Translations under genes and position numbers: made by a program
Assembly: GCA_027574665.1 (NCBI GenBank)
Contig: CM050648.1
Span: 142,352,175-142,416,174 of the forward strand
Source of the DNA: Rhynochetos jubatus
Lineage: Eukaryota; Chordata; Aves; Eurypygiformes; Rhynochetidae
Reading direction: 5' to 3'
DNA length: 64,000 bases
Part shown: piece by piece, positions 57,756 to 64,000 of the stretch
Numbering within the stretch: the first letter of the stretch is position 1
How the letters are laid out: every line of letters starts with the position of its first letter
Notes under the pieces: model-generated
Seen by the model: the letters and a program-made list of their open reading frames with translations, nothing else
The model's database searches: none
Told to the model about the DNA's origin: nothing

Positions 57756-58790
57756 CAGCAATTAGGTTAAGGACACCTAGTTAACCTGGGTCAATCATCT
57801 ATCTGTTGCCATGGCAGGAGGAACAGGATCCGGAACTACAGAGGTTAGGACCTTAAGCTGGGAATACAGCTCCCCCAGCTGTATCTCCAGACCTTTGGAA
57901 GCAGAGGGCTCAGGAACATAACTCCTAAGCACTAATCACTGGAACAGAGCTGTTGATTGTGGTTACTGTGCTGCTGGGCAGCTGAAATGCCTGCCCCCGT
58001 TTAACAGCCTGGAGTTCTCACAGCTGTAACACGCAGTGAGGAATTTTTTTTTTCCACTGATGTAATCAACATTAGTGTCTCTTACCTAATCCTGAATCAA
58101 GAGTGTCCTTTCCCACGGAAACTAAACCAGCCCTATGTTTTGCTGCTTGGGTTCCCCCCCCCACCGCCAACCTTTTTGCAAGGAGCTACACGTTACTGGG
58201 GAAGGGGTCTGTGGAGAAACACTGCAAAACCATCACACTAATAATCCTGATTAACCATCTGAATTAGGGGTAGGTGCAACCCGCTGCATTTATTTTTAAA
58301 CCATCACTTCCGATTGTACGCACAGACCAAGTGTTTCTGCAAGTGCATAAAAGGGAAAAGAAGATTAAAAATATCACGTCAAAGAAACGTGTCAAGATAA
58401 AGCACCCACAGCTTGTAGAGAAAGTGGGGTTTTCTTACTCATTGGGAATTACTCGGCTAGAACTTGATTGATATCAGATTAAAGAAAATCCTTGATGACT
58501 TAAAAAGCTCTTTTACTGAACCTAATCAAACTACGCATACCTATGAAACCAGTGGGCTGCTAAACTAGTCACGTAAATTCTGGGCAAGAGGCAATTCAAC
58601 ACCAAACTCCCGGTGCCACGTGCCTGGGCAACCCTCTGTCCTGCACCAGCCCAGAAGGCAGCGGTGACGCCCCCCAGAAGACCGCGGTGAGGCCCCGCCA
58701 AGCCTTCAGTGCAGTTACACACCGGTTTTCTTCTCGCTCCGCGCACTGTGCTCAGCCTCCAGAGGCACGTGGTGAGATGTGAGGGGCACG

Positions 58791-58905
58791 GATGAGGCTC
58801 GGAGCAACCTGGTCTAGTGGAGGGTGTCCCTGCCCATGGCAGGGGGGTTGGAATTGGGTGATCTTTAAGGTCCCTTCCAACCCAAACCATTCTGTGATTC
58901 TATGA
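58791..58905 (+). mobile_element. CR1 LINE 3' tail (about 115 bp)
   Basis: GATGAGGCTCGGAGCAACCT to GTGATTCTATGAG. Only the last codons and 3' UTR of CR1 remain. Confidence 0.93.
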
Positions 58906-59026
58906 GAATAGGACTAGTCAGAAGGTGGCTAGATCGTACGATGTACCTGGTGCACAGGTATAATTCATGAACTTGTGGCCGTGGGCCAGACCCTGCTCTG
59001 AAGGGTCGATGGTAGAAAAGGCCTCC

Positions 59027-59090
59027 GAAGCTGCGTTAACACAGGAAGGCTGGAATCAGAAGCTGCACTAACACAAGAAGGCTGGAATCA
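59027..59090. repeat. Tandem duplication, 32-bp unit x2
   Basis: GAAGCTGCGTTAACACAGGA... at 59027 and GAAGCTGCACTAACACAAGA... at 59059, both continuing AGGCTGGAATCA. Three mismatches between the units. Confidence 0.88.
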
Positions 59091-59681
59091 GACTCCTCGA
59101 GAGCCTCTCTGAACAGACGGAACACACACAGGGTGTCCGTCCTGGGAGAAAATACCGACTCCACCAGGAGTCTGTTACTGTTAGCGCAGGCCTGGCTGGT
59201 ACTTACGATCCAGCACAATCAAAACCTGAGGGGAGATAAAGCAATTTCACCTGGATTTTATGTATATAGGTGTGTATACATACATGTATGTTTATATTTG
59301 TACTGCACCCTTCAGCTCTTCCTTCCAAGGGCACCTTGGGGTTCCCCAGACGCCCGCGAAGCCAAGCCCCAAGCCCACAGGCTCAGGCCCGCCCGGCCGC
59401 TGCGGCGACACGCGCGAGCCCTTTCCCCTCCATCCGAGCCGAGGAGGCGCCGCCCCGGCGCTCGGGAAACCCCCGAAACGGGACGGGTGTCCCTTCACCC
59501 GTGGGGCCGCCCTCGTCCTCCCCGCCCGCCCCTCGCGGCTGACCCCGGCCCGCCGCTCTCGCATCCGGCGTCCCGCAGCGCTGCGCGGGAGCTGCCGTGA
59601 GGCGGCGGGGCACGGCGGGGGGTGGGGTGGGGTTGGGGGGTCCCGCCGGGATGCCCGGTCCCTCCCACCCGCAGCGGCCCA

Positions 59682-59800
59682 CTCACCCGCACCGCCACGA
59701 GCCCGGACCGCGCGGGACGGGAGAACCGGCCCAGCGACCCCGCCGATTCGCCACGCGGCGAATCAGCGCGCACGGACTTACCGGTGACTTTACTCTCCCT
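59682..59800 (-). other. TIMM9: Probable TIMM9 5' non-coding exon region
   Basis: Two minus-strand donor candidates fit a leader exon: GTGAGT read from 59686 down to 59681, and GTAAGT read from 59781 down to 59776. Either could join to the acceptor at 55071. Start site unknown. Confidence 0.4.
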
Positions 59801-60140
59801 ACCGGAAGCGGCCGGCGCGCGCGCGGGCGCAGGTTTCCTTGCGGACGCCGTCGCAGGGCGGACCGCGCAGGCGTGAGGCGGGCGCCGTTGTCATGGCAGC
59901 GGGCATTTCCGGTGCGGGCGGCGGGAGGCGAGAGGCGGCGGGGTTTTCCGTCCGCCTGGGCCGTTGGGGCGGGCCGGTGTGCTCCGGGCGCGGGGAGGAG
60001 CCGTTTCCCGCCGCCTGCAGGTCGCTTTCGCTGAGCGGGGGCGGGCGGCGGGCCCGACCGCTGCCGTAGCGCCCGGCCCGCAGGGACGGCCTCTGTCAGG
60101 GCGTCGGGTCGGACTCGTAGAGCTGCGTGATGCGGTCGTC

Positions 60141-60444
60141 ATGGAAGCGGAAAGCAGCTCCAGCCTCAGCCAGGACTCCCTGGCCAGCCTCACGGCGGGT
60201 GACGTGCTCATTCGCTCCACTGGTGTCCGCAGGGAGAAGCCCGTCGAAGCTGTGACGAGAGCCGGTGGCCGTTTGAAGAACGTGACGATCGCCGTCAAGA
60301 AGCTGCGGGAGGTGGTTTCTCCGCGCCCAGCAGCGGGTGCGGCTTTGGCGGGAGACGAAACGCCCTGCGTTCCTCCAGCCTTGATAGCAAACAGGGCTCC
60401 GTGCGGAGGAGTAACCCACGGTACCCCACGCAGCGCGGCACCGG
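60141..60444 (+). CDS. KIAA0586: KIAA0586 coding exon 1
   Basis: 304 nt from ATG to donor GTGCGT at 60445 (non-optimal but followed by a stop in the read-through frame at 60450). N-terminal serine-rich segment followed by the conserved KKLREVVS and CVPPALIANR blocks. Confidence 0.85.
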
Positions 60445-62320
60445 GTGCGTGATTCACCGTGGGTGGGTGTTCAGCTTAGGCTGGATCGCTGTGTAGCGCG
60501 TTCAGTCCTGGAGTTGTTTCATAATTAGGGATGTTTTGTACTCTGGCATTGCGAATACCATCGCCCTTTCAAGGGTTGTGTGCGTTCGTTTGTTTTCCCA
60601 GACTTTGTTTTGCACGGGCCAAGCGGCTTGTGCGGGGTGAGGTGGTCAGCTGGAGGGAGCTCCGTTAACAGAACTCCAGTCTTGACTCCAGGTTCCTAAT
60701 CCAGTTAAACTAGGCAGTTACCGCCTTTCTCCGAAAAGCCGTGGCTCTCATGGTGACACCTCACACTAGGCCAAAAGGGTTTAGGCAGCCTCGGAGGATG
60801 GAACGCTGTACGTGTGCAGGGACCTAAAGAAGAAAGGTAAGGAGAGAGATGCCTTTGGAGTCTGCCACAGTTTTGAATACACCTTGGAGCTCACCCTTTT
60901 AGCCACCATATGTATCTCTTAAATTTTCTGCCCAAAGCATAGTCAGCAAGCAAATCTGTGCCTAACAGAACATTGCTCCTGCCCGCAGACAGCTCTGAGT
61001 AGTCCCAGTGTTTCGGCCTTATTTGTGTTTTCGTGGAATTTTGTGAATTATTTTGTGGTTTTATACTGGAAGAGAGATCAAAAGTCTTTTTAAACATTTC
61101 TTCTCTTTCTCTGCTTCTTTAAAGATGATTTTTTTTTCTGGAGAGCTTGAGCTAGTAGATGTTCAAGCTATAGCTGTACAAGTTTGCCTTTTTAAAGACA
61201 TGTTTATTGGACACTTGAAAGTTAATAAATATTAAATGTTGGAAGTAGGCATTCTGAGAAAGCCATTCAGCTCTAGTCTTTTCTTTGCAGAGATTTTGCG
61301 GGTTTTATGGAACAATAGGAGTTTTAGAGCTGGCCGGTTAAAAACTATTCAAAAAGCTCTTAGGAAAAAACAAGTTTCCCTGCTAACTACTGTAACTTTG
61401 ATTTTTACTTGTTAAAATTGTTTTTCTTCCCTTGTAGTCTTGGAAAACAAACAAATAGACCTTTCGGTCCTAAACCCCACCTGCTTGACACAAACAACGT
61501 GTACTAGTCCACTGCTTGTACCGATGAAGCTCACATAGATAACAATATGAAAAAAACCACCCCAAATTGCATCCTTTTCTGTAGCTTTTTTAAAAAACTA
61601 TTTATAGTAGTATTAAGTAAATAACTTTCAGTCTTTTTTCATAGAATGAGGCTGTAGTGATATATAATGAATTCTTCAAAGCTGACACAGTCTGTGATAC
61701 TTACCTAGTCAGATTTTAAGAAACAAAAGGAATATCCTATCTTAATTACAGTCTTTGGAGTTTGGGAAGGGGATTTAATCTTTTTGGGGCCAGGGTTCAA
61801 ACAGCTTCCAAAAAATGTTATTTTTATAGCGTTAGGAAGGCAGACTGGTCTCTGACATAACGAAAATGTGTACTGTACTCTGTGTGCTGCTTCTGTGACA
61901 CGTGTTACTGTGTCACTGTCTCTCTAGACTGGCCACTTTCTGTGTTCAGGTGATCTTTAGACTGGAATTTGAGGTAGACATTGTCAGGTTTTTTTAATGC
62001 TCTGTTTTTCAGAGACTTTTTCTTATATTGTAAAGTAAATTTGTGTAATCCAGTCTCACAGAATTCATGAACGTTTGTAAGCATTGGCTTGATGGCTCTG
62101 GTCATTTGTGTTGTGAAAGTCATTATATTTAGATGTTCAAAGATACAGGCAGAGGAAAGGTTGAGATTTGGGTTAGTGAAGGGGTACTGAAAAGGCATAA
62201 AAAAATCTTTATGACCACAGTAAAACTTCTTCTATTTTAGGAGTCCAGCGACCTAAAGGACATCCAGAACGTCTGCTTTCAGTAGGAAATTCTACAGAGC
62301 CCGTGCTTTTATCACAAATG
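60141..62320 (+). CDS. KIAA0586: KIAA0586 / TALPID3, first two coding exons seen, 3' part outside window
   Basis: Centrosomal protein TALPID3 acts at the distal mother centriole in ciliogenesis and Hedgehog signalling; loss causes the chicken talpid3 phenotype and human Joubert-type ciliopathy. Exon one, 60141-60444: MEAESSSSLSQDSLASL..., then KKLREVVSPRP and DETPCVPPALIANR, which align with the human N-terminal KRLREVVS and ELPCVPPALSANK. Exon two, 62241-62320: VQRPKGHPERLLSVGNSTEP then VLLSQM. The join is phase 1 (G|GA = Gly) and keeps frame; exon two ends in phase 0. The ATG at 60141 was chosen because the sequence before it looks like GC-rich leader, but the frame is open back to an ATG at 59964. 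Divergent to TIMM9, as in human. Confidence 0.88.
60445..62240 (+). other. KIAA0586: KIAA0586 first intron
   Basis: 1.8-kb intron, GC-rich at the 5' edge and AT-rich afterwards. No repeat or further exon recognised. Confidence 0.8.
62241..62320 (+). CDS. KIAA0586: KIAA0586 coding exon 2
   Basis: 80 nt between TCTATTTTAG and GTAAGAAAG. Completes the split glycine codon, then 26 codons. The fit of phase and strong splice sites supports it; I recognise no human counterpart to this segment. Confidence 0.8.
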
Positions 62321-62817
62321 GTAAGAAAGGTTACTTCCTGCAATCCCAGACTAAGAGAAGAGCGTTTGTCTCAAACACCGTTGTTTCTGTAAAAGCATAG
62401 CAAATCTTTGGCTCGGCTTCTGCACAACAGCTCTGCCGCTGCTTTCCTCTCTGCGTTGCTGCTAACGCGCTATTAATGCTGAAGTGTTTGGAGGGGCTTT
62501 GCTTACCTGTTGCACAGTAAATACCAAGGTGTGTTTCTAAATTTTAGCATAATTTTTTCTTTGAAGAGGTGGTTACCCACAGCACAATATTCATTAGAAA
62601 CCCCTAAAACATTCTGTAGATTTTCTTTTTTCCTCTTCGTATTGTAGATAATGAAATGGACATCGGTTTATATGGAACTCTAATAGTCACAATTAAAAGG
62701 CTTATTTCCTTGTGATTTGTTTGTTGTATCTTAAATACGGTGGAGGCTTGTCTCTAGGGCATCCACGCGGTGATGAGCACGCATGAGGATAAAATTAACC
62801 TATGCTGTGAAAAGATT
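62321..62817 (+). other. KIAA0586: KIAA0586 intron, unique sequence
   Basis: About 0.5 kb without recognised features before the CR1 at 62818. Confidence 0.75.
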
Positions 62818-63298
62818 CAGTGAGTTTTGCTGATGGCACAGAACTGGGAGGAGTGACCGATACGCCAGAAGGCTGTGCTGCTGTTCAGCGAGACCTGGAC
62901 AGGCTGGAGAGCTGGGCGGGGAGAGTCCTGTGCCTGGAGAGGAGTAACCCCAGGGACCGGTACAGGCTGGGGGCTGACCTGCTGGAGAGCAGCTCTACAG
63001 AGAGGGACCTGGGAGTGCTGGTGGACAGCAAGTTAACCATGAGCCAGCAATGTGCACTCATGGCCAAGAAAGCCAATGGCATCCTGGGGTGTATTGAAAA
63101 GTGCGTGGCCAGCAGGTCGAGGGAGGTTGTCCTCCCGCTCTACTGTGCCCTGATGAGGCTGCATCTGGAGTACTGTGTCCGGTTCTGGGCTCCCCAGGTC
63201 AAGAAAGGCAGGGAACTACTGGAGAGAGTCCAGAAGAGGGCTACAGAGATGATTAGAGGACTGGAACATCCCTTATGAGGAAAGGCTGAGAGACCTGG
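62818..63298 (+). mobile_element. CR1 LINE, ORF2 reverse-transcriptase C-terminal fragment
   Basis: 152-codon open frame (62820-63278) with the CR1 RT-end signatures [55 protein letters not shown] and [19 protein letters not shown]. Relative to the family there is an in-frame gap of about ten codons after ESWAGR. The frame ends shortly after MIRGLEH. The element is cut off at 63298 by an LTR. Confidence 0.95.
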
Positions 63299-64000
63299 TG
63301 TGCTGGGTTCAGTCATGAAAGGGCTAACTCCCTTTACTCTGGTTGTCAGGGAACTGTGTTGCTTGACAGTAAGTGAAAACATTGATAAGGCCTCAGCTGG
63401 TGCTGGGGATGGCTTGTACTGAACTCAAGGTCTTTTGTCCGCTTCGGATACTGTAGCTGACCCAGACTGACCAAGGAAGTATTTCATCCCATAGTACGTC
63501 ATGTTCCGGTCTCTTTGGGTGGGGAAGAGGGTCCGGTAGCCATCACTCTTCCCTTCTCTCTCTCTCTCCCTTACTCCCTTGCTCGTCTCTCCGGGCACTT
63601 GCTAACCCTCCTGCGTTAGCTGCTTTGCTAACTCCTGTGCTGGCTCATTCGTGTGGGAGCTGGTGGATTGTTTTGAGTTTTCTGGCCGTGTTATCAGTGA
63701 TAAGGTTTGCTCGGAATCCGCTGCGTAGGCTCCCGGGCTCCAGCCTTCAGGCCGCGGCTCTCGGGCTGCGATCGCTCTCTGTCTGTGGGTCTCGGGCTCT
63801 CGGGGTCTGATTTTCATCCCTCAACGTCTGGGTGTGCGTTGGTCAGTGGATGGTGGGAAACTGTATCATATTGTATCATATTGTATATATTGTACTATAT
63901 GTTTCATTGTCTCCTATTTTAAGTATTTATTAGTAGTAGTACCTGTATATATTGATTTAGATTTAATTAGTAAATAGTTCTTATCTCAATTTTACGAGCT
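63299..64000 (+). mobile_element. LTR of an endogenous retrovirus, ERVL-like, truncated by window end
   Basis: Starts TGTGCTGGGTTCAGTC exactly where the CR1 similarity stops. Contains GACTGACCAAGGAAGTATTT and TACGTCATG, then near the edge a TATCTCAATTTTACGAG stretch; this order recalls avian ERVL-type LTRs. The classification is from memory of family layout, so LTR identity is moderate and class assignment weaker. No retroviral gene is visible, and neither the 3' end nor a target duplication can be checked. Confidence 0.55.
63549..63575. repeat. (CT)n pyrimidine tract inside LTR
   Basis: CCCTTCTCTCTCTCTCTCCC, a short CT microsatellite within the LTR. Confidence 0.85.

Larger units (their letters stand above)
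55071..59680 (-). other. TIMM9: TIMM9 5' intron
   Basis: About 4.6-4.7 kb between the coding exons and the promoter CpG island; the exact donor is uncertain (59686 or 59781). It contains a CR1 3' tail (58791-58905), an AT-rich inverted low-complexity stretch near 57715-57755, an X-box-like half site (57805) and a 32-bp tandem duplication (59027-59090). No coding exon seen. Confidence 0.75.
59330..60460. promoter_or_regulatory. CpG island, bidirectional TIMM9 / KIAA0586 promoter
   Basis: Dense CpG, GC-rich block between two divergent genes. Visible motifs: ETS-type ACCGGAAGCG (59801-59810) and ATTTCCGG on the opposite strand (59905-59912), NRF1-like GCGCAGGCGT (59865-59874), and a palindrome GATTCGCC-ACGC-GGCGAATC (59745-59764). 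No TATA box noticed. Start sites are inferred to lie at about 59.75-59.95 kb. Confidence 0.8.

Noticed and set aside
59887..59900. ATG at 59893 as the TALPID3 start
   Set aside because: Different frame from the conserved KKLREVVS segment; its frame does not reach recognisable TALPID3 sequence.
59260..60034. Several 90-188 codon frames on both strands in the CpG island
   Set aside because: Chance open frames in CpG-rich DNA; only the frame starting at 60141 matches a known protein (TALPID3).
1..64000. CRISPR arrays, bacterial operons or phage-type systems
   Set aside because: The window is spliced vertebrate DNA; no regularly spaced direct repeats of that kind.

Overview
This is a vertebrate genomic window, almost certainly from a bird. 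It carries at least eleven CR1 LINE fragments of the avian type (3' ends closing on TTCTATGATTCTATGA-like octamers), an LTR that resembles avian ERVL LTRs, short introns for vertebrate genes, and the gene order ARID4A - TIMM9 - KIAA0586 (TALPID3), which is also the order on human chromosome 14. The species cannot be resolved from sequence alone.

Layout. From 1 to about 42.4 kb on the + strand lies most of ARID4A (RBBP1), a chromatin adaptor of the SIN3-HDAC/RB axis. I resolved 20 coding exons from 10096 to the stop at 41492. They join in one continuous frame of 1,208 residues with consistent splice phases. The first roughly 90 residues (the first Tudor-type domain) are not in the window, so 1-10095 reads as intron. 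From 42.4 to about 51 kb is a GC-rich, CpG-rich intergenic stretch with CR1 copies and no recognisable gene; human TOMM20L would sit here and I do not see it. From about 51 to 59.8 kb on the - strand is TIMM9, complete in coding sequence (89 residues, three coding exons). A CpG island at about 59.33-60.46 kb is the head-to-head promoter region of TIMM9 (-) and KIAA0586/TALPID3 (+). Two coding exons of TALPID3 are seen (60141-60444 and 62241-62320); the gene runs off the right edge. The last 1.2 kb holds a CR1 ORF2 fragment broken by an LTR.

How the genes relate. They are neighbours by conserved synteny, not an operon: ARID4A is a nuclear co-repressor, TIMM9 a mitochondrial intermembrane-space chaperone, TALPID3 a centrosomal/ciliogenesis protein. 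TIMM9 and TALPID3 probably share a bidirectional promoter; ARID4A and TIMM9 converge tail to tail.

Most interesting signals: a CpG-rich patch inside the 9-kb ARID4A intron with a perfect palindromic RFX X-box and an NRF1 site; a phase-symmetric 44-codon optional segment in ARID4A; a CR1 copy ending about 41 bp before the last ARID4A coding exon; and oppositely oriented CR1 copies flanking the exon that opens the ARID domain. I found no wholly novel system; this is a largely ordinary vertebrate locus.
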